In this document: positions 56,374 to 64,000 of the stretch, in pieces | Position numbering within the stretch: the stretch's first letter is position 1 | How the letters are laid out: each line of letters begins with the position of its first letter | Assembly: GCA_903642235.1 (NCBI GenBank) | Contig: CAHJWL010000004.1 | Coordinates: forward strand, 186,001-250,000 | Length of the DNA: 64,000 nucleotides | Direction of reading: 5' to 3' | Source: Acidobacteriaceae bacterium | GTDB lineage: Bacteria; Acidobacteriota; Terriglobia; Terriglobales; Acidobacteriaceae | Notes under the pieces: generated by a model | Told to the model about the DNA's origin: nothing | What the model saw: the letters and a program-made list of their open reading frames with translations, nothing else | Databases searched by the model: none | Position numbers and translations under genes: made by a program

Positions 56374-56748
56374 GGCACTCGCTCACTGCCGTTATCGCGG
56401 CATCCATGTGATTGTGCTCTCTGTGACGATTTCAATCGCCTTCTGCACCTCCAACTGCCAAGGGAAGAACTACTCAGTTGAGAGACATAGCTGGTTGAGC
56501 TATAGGTTCTCATAAAACAGTCGCAAGAACCGCATACAAAGGCGTGATTGCTCGGAGGCTGTACATCGAACGCGGATTGTGTTCGATGTACGAACTCGAG
56601 CCCGGGTAGGTCCAAAATGCGCGATCACCACGCATCGGTCAGATCACTCTCGCGTATAGATGACTCTTGCCCGCCAGGAGAAGAGGCTCTAGCGCCAACA
56701 ACCTGCTTAGTGCCACAAACCAAGCAGTCCAGATCATCTTCTGCTTTT
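56374..56748. other. Intergenic stretch between converging genes
   Basis: About 375 bases between the stop codons of the LacI-type and TPR genes. Only short frames and no strong hairpin with a T tail were seen. Confidence 0.4.
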
Positions 56749-58260
56749 CTATTGCGGAGCCGCGTACTGAGTCTCGCCAGCTTCGTACAATCTGTACCGA
56801 TCAGGCCCTTGCTGGTCTCTTGCTTTGAGTTCTTGTAAACGCTTGGCAAAAGTACTGACCTCGCGGGAGTCGCCGTTACGGCGCGCGACCATCATCAAAC
56901 GAAAAACCGCTTCCTGATCAGCAGGGTCGGCGCGGAGAGCGGCATGCGCGGCCTCCGCTGCTTGCGTCAGATCTCCTGACGAGAACTCCTGCTCGGCGAT
57001 GATGTCCCACGCTCCCACAAGCTTAGGGTCTAGTGAGACGGCCTTGCGTGCATAGGTGAGGCACTCAGCCGAACGCGCCGTCCCGGAAGCAGCATCCACT
57101 TTGAGGATTTGCGCGGCCATGTAGTGAAGGTAGGCATTCTCGGGAGTCAGGAGCAACGAGTTCTTCACCTCTTCCAATGCTTTCGGCAGATCGTGTTGCT
57201 GAATGGCAGCAATGCCCTGTGCTTCCCGGCCGAAAGTTTGCTTTGGATCGAGTCGATTCGCCTCGGCAAAGTCTCGCTCGCCGCCGGCGACATCCCCGAC
57301 CTGCATGAGAAGAATCCCTCGCGCGGTGTAAAGCGCAGCGGCTCTTGGCAGCCGATGTAGGCCCACGTTCAGCATGGCCAGCCCCGCACGAGGTGAATTG
57401 TGGTCCAGGCTTATGGTCGCAAAGTCAACGTAGTTTTGCGATTCATTCGGGTTTGCCGCGATCGCTTTCCGGAGAAGTTCAACAGCAGCAGGAGTGTGCC
57501 CGGATCTCTCCAGCAAAGCTGCCGCCAGCGTCATTGCGGGCCCATCTTGCGCATCCAGCAGAGGCTGCAGAGTGTCGAGCGCGGTCTCGCTGGCCCCACG
57601 CTTGTGTTGTAAGGCAGCCAGGTTGTAACGTGCCCAGTTGTCTGCCGGCCACCGCAGCAAAGTGGCCGTCAGGACCCGTTCGCAATCGTCCACTCTCTGT
57701 AACCGCGCAAGAGTGTCGGCATATGTGTCTGATCCCTGCTGATTGTTCGCCAAGGTTGCTTCCGCCTTGGCAAAGTGCTCGGCTGCAAGTACGTAGTTGC
57801 CCGCGCGGTACGCGAGAACAGCCGCCATACCATTGGCATTCGGCTCGTTCGGGAGCTGTTGCAGGAGCTGTTTCAGGTATGGTTCTGCACTGGCGGGCTC
57901 ATGTCTATAAAGCACCTCACAAGCACCTTCAAGCGCCGGCACGTATTTCGGATCAGCGGCAAGCGCACTCTGGAAAGAGCGCAACGCATCTTCCTCTTTG
58001 GCGAGTTGCATCTCTGCCAACCCTCTAAGGGTTAGCAGTCGAGCTTCTCTGGGTGAGCTCCGTAACGCCGTCGTCGCATCGCGCAGAGCTTCAACTGGCT
58101 TCCCAGACCGAAGCTCCTCCGCGATGCTGTCTCTCGAGGGCACTTGCGCGAGCATCCTGCTTGCGCACAGGTAAGCGATGAAGAGCATAGACGTAGCCCC
58201 AAGGGAGTTAGCCCTGAGCCGTGTGAGTGCTCCGCTCCTAAATGTATGCAACAAGCGCAC
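56749..58260 (-). CDS. TPR-repeat protein, partner of the Oar receptor
   Basis: A 503-residue protein with an N-terminal signal-like hydrophobic segment (residues 24-39) and about ten TPR units, for example ARLLTLRGLAEMQLAKEEDALRSFQSALAADP and AALYTARGILLMQVGDVAGGERDFAEANRLDP. It starts at a GTG (58260) only 6 bases after the receptor stop. As with the other pair in this window, the receptor and the TPR protein are one operon. It probably works in the periplasm with the receptor. Confidence 0.85.
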   Translation of the reverse strand: MRLLHTFRSGALTRLRANSLGATSMLFIAYLCASRMLAQVPSRDSIAEELRSGKPVEALRDATTALRSSPREARLLTLRGLAEMQLAKEEDALRSFQSALAADPKYVPALEGACEVLYRHEPASAEPYLKQLLQQLPNEPNANGMAAVLAYRAGNYVLAAEHFAKAEATLANNQQGSDTYADTLARLQRVDDCERVLTATLLRWPADNWARYNLAALQHKRGASETALDTLQPLLDAQDGPAMTLAAALLERSGHTPAAVELLRKAIAANPNESQNYVDFATISLDHNSPRAGLAMLNVGLHRLPRAAALYTARGILLMQVGDVAGGERDFAEANRLDPKQTFGREAQGIAAIQQHDLPKALEEVKNSLLLTPENAYLHYMAAQILKVDAASGTARSAECLTYARKAVSLDPKLVGAWDIIAEQEFSSGDLTQAAEAAHAALRADPADQEAVFRLMMVARRNGDSREVSTFAKRLQELKARDQQGPDRYRLYEAGETQYAAPQ

Positions 58261-58266
58261 CTTGCC

Positions 58267-61200
58267 TCAAAAACTTACTCTCGCACCTACGTCCATGTTA
58301 CGCGGGGTGTATTGCTGGTTCGACCGTCCAAAGGTGCCGTTGGCGGCATTTCCGTCCACTCCGTACAGGTTTACGCGATTGAATAGATTAAACAAGTCGA
58401 GCCGGAGTTCCAGAGTTACACCCTCCCGAAGGGTTGTGACTTTCTTCACGTCCAGGTCCCATTGAGCAAACCCTGGGTTCTGGAATGTGTTTGGAAGCTC
58501 GTTCCCCTCCTGACCGAGCGTCGGCAGGGCAAAGTTGCCGCATGCTTGACCAACCGTGCCAAAAGCACCACCACACGTTAAGGCTCCAGAAGCGTTCGTT
58601 GCAACACTTGAAGGAAAAACTCCCGTGAGATAGTCGGTGCGTGAGCGGTGGATAGAGGGACTGACGATGCTGGGAAAGTCGTTGTTGTTCCCGTCCCCAT
58701 TGAAGTCTCCGCTGTGCGGGTTAAGGCTGGTAACCTGGCCTTGCGCATCGATTGTCGCTGGCTGGAACGATTGGTTTGTATAGACCGTAAACCGCTGGCC
58801 TTGCTGCAGAATCGCCGTTCCAGCTAAGGTGAATCCATTCGTGAGCCGGCTGACAAAGCCGTTTGTTCCTAAACCCGGAAGCACGTAGCTATACCCCAAC
58901 GAGAATCGGTTAGGCACATCCCAATCTGACCTGCTGTAGAAATGCTCTAAGTCGTTCGTGGGATAGTTGCCCCAGTTATCCATCGATCGGCTGTAGGTAT
59001 AAGACCCTGTGACAAAGCCGCGAGAGCTGATGCGACCCTTAACTCCGGTGACCAGAGAGTTGTAATTCGAGTGCGCAAGATTGCGGCCGAACGTAATCGT
59101 TCCGAAGCTGGGGTTCAGACGATTCGGTGATGATCGATACTTCCCGGGTGTTGCGCCCGGCGTCTGCTGATACAGATCACCGTTGAAGCGGTTGATGTCG
59201 GTGCCGTAGATCGTGGCCGTCGTACTTCCACCGCCTGTGACCAGGTTGTTCGAAATGGACCCCACATAGCCGACAGTCGCCACAAACCCTGCACTCAACT
59301 GTCGCTCGACTGTAAGCGCGAAGTTGACCGTGTTTGAGGCGCCTGTGTTCCTGTCGATACCCCCAATATTGACCTGCTGTCCCGTGATGCCACCCTGCGC
59401 GTTGAGCGGCTTGCCTGGAAAGGCTGGGTACGCGAACCCGGTAGGAGTAGCAGAACTGCTACCAAGGCTGAAAATCGGCGCCGCAGTCTTTCCATCGTTG
59501 AAGAATGTAGGAACCACGTAGTTCGGCGGATTGCCGTTGAAGACGTCGCCACCTTGCCCGAGCGTCGGACCATCATGGTAAAGACCCACGCCCCCGTGCA
59601 GCGTGCTCTTGCCATCGCCAAAAATATCGAATGCGAATCCGGCGCGCGGCGCGATACCTCGAATACTACTTCCGTAAGCACGCTCAACGACCCGCAATGA
59701 TCCACTCGCTACTTGCTGGTCGAAAGTGGCTCCACTACCGGGAAAGAAGTTGGCGTACCGCAAACCGTCCTTACCGTATGGATTGCCAAAATCGTCGTAT
59801 CTCAGACCGAAGTTCAAGGTTGCGCGCTGGTTTATCTTCCAGGTGTCTTCAACAAAGCCTCCGTAGGTCTTCGTCGCATACCCGTAGTCGCCGCTTGCGG
59901 GCTTCCCTGTGACCGGGTCGTAGGCCAGGGATGTTTCACTCACTGGACGATCTTGCACTAAGTCCAGAATGTTGTTGAAGTTGAAGTTTGGCTGGTTATG
60001 TACGCCGGCAAAGAGTGCGTCGCCGGTGTAGTAGACGCCATCCACGCCGAAGCGCAAGCTGTGATTGCCGGCAATGTGCGTCAGAACGTCACGCCAGTGA
60101 TAATTCGTTTGAACAAAGTCGCCCTGCGCGAAGCCGACTCCATACCCGCTCACCCCGCTTACATTTATCGCAGGGACCTTGAAGTCTCCGGTGCGGCTAT
60201 TTTCGCCCTCAACCCTGAGGTACGCTGCGCTGGCTTCGTTCAGGGTGTTGGGCGTAAACGTGTGCGTCTCATTTACTTGGTAGGCCTGTGTTTGTGACGT
60301 GTTGTCTGTACTAAACGCCGGCCGTGCGTTCGGCGAGCCGGTATCCAGGTGCTGGCGATACACCGTTCCATACAGCCTGTCTTTGCTGAAGTACTTGTCG
60401 AGCCGAACGTTGTATTGAACTGCGTTTCTCGGGGATGAACTACTGAAATTGCCACGATCAACGACTGGAGTTGAACAAGGCAAAAAATTTGTGCTGGCGG
60501 TCTCACACGCCTGTGCAGAACCGACGGGAAAGGCTTGTGCTGCGGTTTGTGCGACAGACACACTCGAGATGCCGCTTGCAGCATAGTTCGACACGACTCC
60601 AATGCCGACAGTGTTGGGGAACGTCGATTTTGCGAACTGAATGAAGGCTGGGTCTTCGAAGGTAACGCCTGTTGGATTGTTGGCCGCAACGGACCGAAGC
60701 GGTTCAAGGGAAAAGAAAAAGAAGGCTTGGTGGTGTGGGACGATCGGACCACCTATGCCTGCCGAGATGTTGTTGCTGTGGTACGGCTGGTAAGTTCCAA
60801 AGTGCTGGCGTGAGATCAGATACTGGTTGGTGAAGTAATCGCTGGCGAAGCCGTGAATTCGGTCTGATCCGGACTTCGTTGTGATGCTTGTCTGGATTGA
60901 ACTCGCCCGACCGTAATCCACGTTGAAAGTGTTTGTCTGAATCGCCACTTCCGAAATCGAATCGGGATTTGGTGTCAGATTCGTGACACCCGGCCGAACG
61001 CTGCTCGTGATGTCAAGACCATCAATGACATACAAGTTTCCGTTCGCACCGCGGCCATTTGCACTCACATCGTTAGCGGCTTCGGTGTTGAAATTGTCAG
61101 TCGTTGTGCCTCGTCCGCTCACTCCGGGTGCAAGCGTGATCAGCGTGACAAAATTTCGTCCTGGCAGAGGCAAGTTGTCGAAGGCCTTTGTGTCAAGCGT

Positions 61201-61689
61201 GAGCTGGTTGCGAGTCTCCGCAGTATTCAGCAGCGGGGCTTCTGCGGTGACAGTCACGCCCTGTGTCACACCCTCCGCGCCGACTTTCAGCGCCACGTCG
61301 CGTGTCTCATTCGTGCTCAGGGTGATTGTCGCCTCAGCCTTGTTGAAGCCCTGGGCTACAGCTGTGACGCGATAGTTCCCGGGAGCCAGGCTGGGGAAGC
61401 GGTACACTCCCGAATCATCTGTTGTTGCAGTTCGGCTTACATTCTTCTCGATATTGAGCAGATCGACCCTTACGAATGGGATCACCGCGCCTGTCGCGTC
61501 CACGATCGTGCCCTGGATATTTCCGCTGAACTGAGCCGTGAGCGGCATCGCGCCGGCGACCGCAAGAAGAATGAGAAGAGCGCATCTCACGCGGAAGTTG
61601 AAGGTCCGCCTCGCCCTGTTCCCGAAACGTACAAGCTTGAGAACGGCAAGACTCTGCGGTTGCACAATGATCGATTGTTTAGAGGACAT
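58267..61689 (-). CDS. Oar-type TonB-dependent outer-membrane receptor
   Basis: A 1140-residue receptor. After a leader helix (residues 32-52) come the carboxypeptidase-regulatory-like domain (GNIQGTIVDATGAVIPFVRV), the plug (LDTKAFDNLPLPGRNFVTLI) and the beta-barrel ending in RVSF with the terminal Phe. It probably imports an oligosaccharide or another large molecule. The ATG at 61689 is divergent from the GH127 gene, with two LacI-type operators in the 170 bases between. The TPR gene follows in the same transcript. Confidence 0.92.
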   Translation of the reverse strand: MSSKQSIIVQPQSLAVLKLVRFGNRARRTFNFRVRCALLILLAVAGAMPLTAQFSGNIQGTIVDATGAVIPFVRVDLLNIEKNVSRTATTDDSGVYRFPSLAPGNYRVTAVAQGFNKAEATITLSTNETRDVALKVGAEGVTQGVTVTAEAPLLNTAETRNQLTLDTKAFDNLPLPGRNFVTLITLAPGVSGRGTTTDNFNTEAANDVSANGRGANGNLYVIDGLDITSSVRPGVTNLTPNPDSISEVAIQTNTFNVDYGRASSIQTSITTKSGSDRIHGFASDYFTNQYLISRQHFGTYQPYHSNNISAGIGGPIVPHHQAFFFFSLEPLRSVAANNPTGVTFEDPAFIQFAKSTFPNTVGIGVVSNYAASGISSVSVAQTAAQAFPVGSAQACETASTNFLPCSTPVVDRGNFSSSSPRNAVQYNVRLDKYFSKDRLYGTVYRQHLDTGSPNARPAFSTDNTSQTQAYQVNETHTFTPNTLNEASAAYLRVEGENSRTGDFKVPAINVSGVSGYGVGFAQGDFVQTNYHWRDVLTHIAGNHSLRFGVDGVYYTGDALFAGVHNQPNFNFNNILDLVQDRPVSETSLAYDPVTGKPASGDYGYATKTYGGFVEDTWKINQRATLNFGLRYDDFGNPYGKDGLRYANFFPGSGATFDQQVASGSLRVVERAYGSSIRGIAPRAGFAFDIFGDGKSTLHGGVGLYHDGPTLGQGGDVFNGNPPNYVVPTFFNDGKTAAPIFSLGSSSATPTGFAYPAFPGKPLNAQGGITGQQVNIGGIDRNTGASNTVNFALTVERQLSAGFVATVGYVGSISNNLVTGGGSTTATIYGTDINRFNGDLYQQTPGATPGKYRSSPNRLNPSFGTITFGRNLAHSNYNSLVTGVKGRISSRGFVTGSYTYSRSMDNWGNYPTNDLEHFYSRSDWDVPNRFSLGYSYVLPGLGTNGFVSRLTNGFTLAGTAILQQGQRFTVYTNQSFQPATIDAQGQVTSLNPHSGDFNGDGNNNDFPSIVSPSIHRSRTDYLTGVFPSSVATNASGALTCGGAFGTVGQACGNFALPTLGQEGNELPNTFQNPGFAQWDLDVKKVTTLREGVTLELRLDLFNLFNRVNLYGVDGNAANGTFGRSNQQYTPRNMDVGARVSF

Positions 61690-61714
61690 CTTTGGCCTTT
61701 CAGAACGGAATGCC

Positions 61715-61817
61715 GAAACGTTTCACCGGGATCTCAGCTTCTACTATTTCTCTGCACTGCTGTCAACTATCACCGTTGCACAACCTGTTCCGGCTGGCTA
61801 TGATGTAAACGCTTTCA
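61715..61817. promoter_or_regulatory. Two LacI-type operators between the receptor and GH127 genes
   Basis: GAAACGTTTC (61715-61724) is a perfect 10-base palindrome with the central CG typical of LacI-family sites. TGTAAACGCTTTCA (61804-61817) fits the TGWNANCGNTNWCA consensus of LacI/CcpA-type operators at every position. They lie 26 bases before the receptor start and 43 before the GH127 start. Confidence 0.75.
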
Positions 61818-61859
61818 CATTCTGAGTGCGTCTGTTCTGATGTCTGTCTGGAGATTGCT

Positions 61860-63701
61860 ATGCCCTACGCTGGAAGACTTGATCGCCGCCGCTTTTTGAA
61901 GGAAGCTGGTACCGCCTCCGCCAGTGCAGCGCTCGCTCCGTACTGTTGGCAGGCCGCCGTGGCAGAGACGAATGCTCCTTTGCAGCCCGCTCTCTCTGCG
62001 CCCCGCGTTCTTTTAACACCGATGCCGTACAGCACGGTAACCCTCGCACCAGGCAAGCCGGAGCAGCAGCGCAAGGACACCGTCGCCGTACTGTTTTCGC
62101 TCAGCGATGACGAACTGCTCAAGCCATACCGCGTGCGCTCCGGCAAGGACGCACCGGGCAGACCCATTGGCGGCTGGTACGACGCGTACGCGTACAGCCC
62201 AGGGCACACCTTCGGCCAGTGGCTGTCCGCTTTCTCACGGACTGCAGCCATTGAAGATTCCGAGCCGATGCGGGCGCGCGTACGCGGCCTTGTTGCTGGG
62301 CTCGGCGATTCGTTCGACGCGAAGGGCAGCTTCTTCAACGAAGACAACCGCTTCCCGGCGTACACGTTGGAAAAGCTGAACTGCGGCCTCGTCGACGCCT
62401 ACCAGTTCGGCGGAGACAGGAATGCGGCAGAGGTGCTCCACCGGGTGAACGCCCTGGCCCAGCCACACCTGCCGGAGAAGGCGCTCTCGCGCGTGGAGCA
62501 GAAGAAGCGGTCCACGCGCGACGAGACCTATTCCTACGACGAGACGTATACGTTGCCCGAGAACTACTTCCTCGCTTACCAGCGCATGGGCGACACGTAC
62601 TACCGCGAGCTTGCGCTGAAGTTCATGCACAGCAGCTTTCTTAATCCGCTTGCGCAGGGTGAGAACGTTCTGCCGGGGCTGCATGCTTACAGCCACCTGA
62701 ACGCATTGAATTCGGCAGCGCAGGCCTACCTGGTCACGGGCGATACGAAGGCGCTGACCGCAGCCGTGAATGGCTTCGACTTTGTCCAGCAGCAGAGTTT
62801 CGCCAGCGGCGGCTGGGGACCGAATGAGGCGTTTGTGACGCCAGGACGCGGCGAGCTGGCGCAAAGCCTGCATGGAACGCACAGCTCGTTTGAGACGCCG
62901 TGCGGCGCATACGGCCACTTCAAGATCACGCGTTCGTTGCTCGCTATCACGGGCGACGGCCGGTATGGCGATTCGATGGAAGCCGTAATGTTCAACACGA
63001 TCCTCGGCTCACTTCCGTTGCAGCCGGATGGCCGATCGTTCTACTACTCCGATTACAACTTTGAGGCAAAGAAGGCCTACCACGCTACGAAATGGCCCTG
63101 CTGCTCCGGTACGCTCGCGCAAGCGGCATCGGACTACCGCATCAATGCCTACCTACATGGCGCGCGAGGGCTCTATGTCAATCTCTACACGCCATCGACA
63201 GTTCGTTTTGAAGACGGTGGTCGCCCCGTGGAAGTGCAGCAGAGCGGTGATTACCCGTTCGACAGCGCCATCCACTTCGATGTGCGTCCCGCACATGCCG
63301 CGCGTTTTGCGCTCTCCTTCCGGGTACCCGCATGGGCGGGCAACAACGCGCGCATGACGCTGAATGGAAAGCCGCTACCAATGCCGACACTGGTAAAGGG
63401 CTTCACCACGGTTGAGCGTGTCTGGGGCAAACACGATCGCCTTACGCTGGATCTTCCGCTCGCGCTGCGCATCCAGCCGATCGCACCGGAGACGCCAAAC
63501 ACAGTCGCCCTGCTGCGCGGCCCGGTGCTGCTCTACGGCTTGGGGCCTGCAGAGACAGTTAAGGAGACAGCTCTGCTCGCGGCGCGGCAGACGGACCAGA
63601 GCCGATGGACGGTTGCAACCTCCGCTGGCGATCGGACGTATGTACCGTTCTCAGCGATCTCAGGCGAGACCTACAGCCCGTACCAGGTGGTCACCGGCTG
63701 A
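61860..63701 (+). CDS. GH127-family glycoside hydrolase (beta-L-arabinofuranosidase-like), Tat-exported
   Basis: A 613-residue (alpha/alpha)6-barrel enzyme of family GH127 (DUF1680). It starts with a twin-arginine signal (DRRRFLKEAGTASASAALAP), so it is exported folded. The zinc-thiolate catalytic site of GH127 is seen as Glu345 and Cys348 (ETPCGAYGHF) and the Cys414-Cys415 pair (WPCCSGTL), very near the Cys417-Cys418 of the characterised enzyme HypBA1, whose Cys417 is the nucleophile. It should cleave beta-L-arabinofuranosides or a related furanoside in the periplasm. It is divergent from the receptor-TPR operon and has LacI-type operators upstream. Confidence 0.88.
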   Translation: MPYAGRLDRRRFLKEAGTASASAALAPYCWQAAVAETNAPLQPALSAPRVLLTPMPYSTVTLAPGKPEQQRKDTVAVLFSLSDDELLKPYRVRSGKDAPGRPIGGWYDAYAYSPGHTFGQWLSAFSRTAAIEDSEPMRARVRGLVAGLGDSFDAKGSFFNEDNRFPAYTLEKLNCGLVDAYQFGGDRNAAEVLHRVNALAQPHLPEKALSRVEQKKRSTRDETYSYDETYTLPENYFLAYQRMGDTYYRELALKFMHSSFLNPLAQGENVLPGLHAYSHLNALNSAAQAYLVTGDTKALTAAVNGFDFVQQQSFASGGWGPNEAFVTPGRGELAQSLHGTHSSFETPCGAYGHFKITRSLLAITGDGRYGDSMEAVMFNTILGSLPLQPDGRSFYYSDYNFEAKKAYHATKWPCCSGTLAQAASDYRINAYLHGARGLYVNLYTPSTVRFEDGGRPVEVQQSGDYPFDSAIHFDVRPAHAARFALSFRVPAWAGNNARMTLNGKPLPMPTLVKGFTTVERVWGKHDRLTLDLPLALRIQPIAPETPNTVALLRGPVLLYGLGPAETVKETALLAARQTDQSRWTVATSAGDRTYVPFSAISGETYSPYQVVTG

Positions 63702-63904
63702 TTCCGCCAGATCGCGCTTCGCTGATCCGCGCCCGTCCGTCTGTCTCTCTAGGTGCAGCTGTTGCAAGAAGCGCCGAAGACCGCCCACAGGAAGCCGAGA
63801 TCGACCTTTCAAGCTACTTCTTCGATCAACAGAGTTACATTGTGGCAAGTACAACCCGTCCAGTACGAACTGAGGATGATCACGGTTTTTGACAAGGAGC
63901 ACCT

Positions 63905-64000
63905 GTGGCACGGATCACTTACATCACACCAGATGGACAACAGGTTGTTGTTGAGGCGTCGAGCGGCAGCCTGATGACGGCAGCGGTGCAGAATCAGGTC
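63905..64000 (+). CDS. 2Fe-2S ferredoxin, N-terminal part (runs off the window edge)
   Basis: The first 32 codons from a GTG at 63905, with AAGGAG six bases upstream, read ARITYITPDGQQVVVEASSG then SLMTAAVQNQV. This is the N-terminal beta-hairpin and helix of an adrenodoxin-like 2Fe-2S ferredoxin (I-T-(Y/F)-I-x-x-D-G-x-x-x-x-V-x-A-x-x-G-x-S-(L/V)-M). The cysteine ligands are beyond the window. It follows the GH127 gene by about 200 bases, which I find empty. Confidence 0.8.
   Translation, partial: MARITYITPDGQQVVVEASSGSLMTAAVQNQV

Overview
The window looks like chromosome of an Acidobacteriota bacterium of the Terriglobus/Granulicella/Edaphobacter kind. This is inferred from gene content: two Oar-type TonB-dependent receptors with an N-terminal carboxypeptidase-regulatory-like domain, each paired with a TPR protein; a CRTAC1 (FG-GAP plus ASPIC/UnbV) protein; a BlaI/M56-peptidase pair; and GC-rich coding sequence. 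No rRNA, tRNA or CRISPR array was seen.

Layout. 1-4.4 kb, minus strand: a partial MFS transporter, then MATE exporter, PIG-L deacetylase, GT2 glycosyltransferase and a short acyl-CoA-dehydrogenase-like protein, read as one run. 5-7.8 kb: a polyprenyl-phosphate glycosyltransferase converging on an ArnT-like membrane glycosyltransferase. 8-11.3 kb: divergent oxyR and katG with a clear OxyR-type site over the oxyR start codon. 11.5-14.4 kb: a DinB protein, a secreted beta-propeller and an unrecognised protein. 15.2-21.4 kb: Oar receptor, TPR protein and a convergent CRTAC1 protein. 22-25 kb: two MATE exporters. 25-28 kb: a sulfide/persulfide module (ArsR repressor, MBL-rhodanese enzyme, YgaP-like rhodanese) whose TauE-like exporter is decayed, next to a decayed DNA methyltransferase.

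28-56 kb is an accessory stretch of small regulator-plus-enzyme units (TetR, HxlR, PadR, BlaI) for redox and electrophile defence, with many broken genes: a truncated DoxX-like gene, a frameshifted CatE-like dioxygenase, a broken alpha/beta hydrolase, two TetR remnants, a GT39 N-terminus, an NTF2-like fragment and an IS1595-type transposase fragment. Several operators can be read directly, and some are shared between loci far apart in the window.

55-63.7 kb: a LacI-type regulator, a TPR protein and Oar receptor operon, and a divergent GH127 enzyme with a Tat signal and LacI-type operators between them. This looks like an acidobacterial counterpart of a polysaccharide utilisation locus. The window ends inside a 2Fe-2S ferredoxin.
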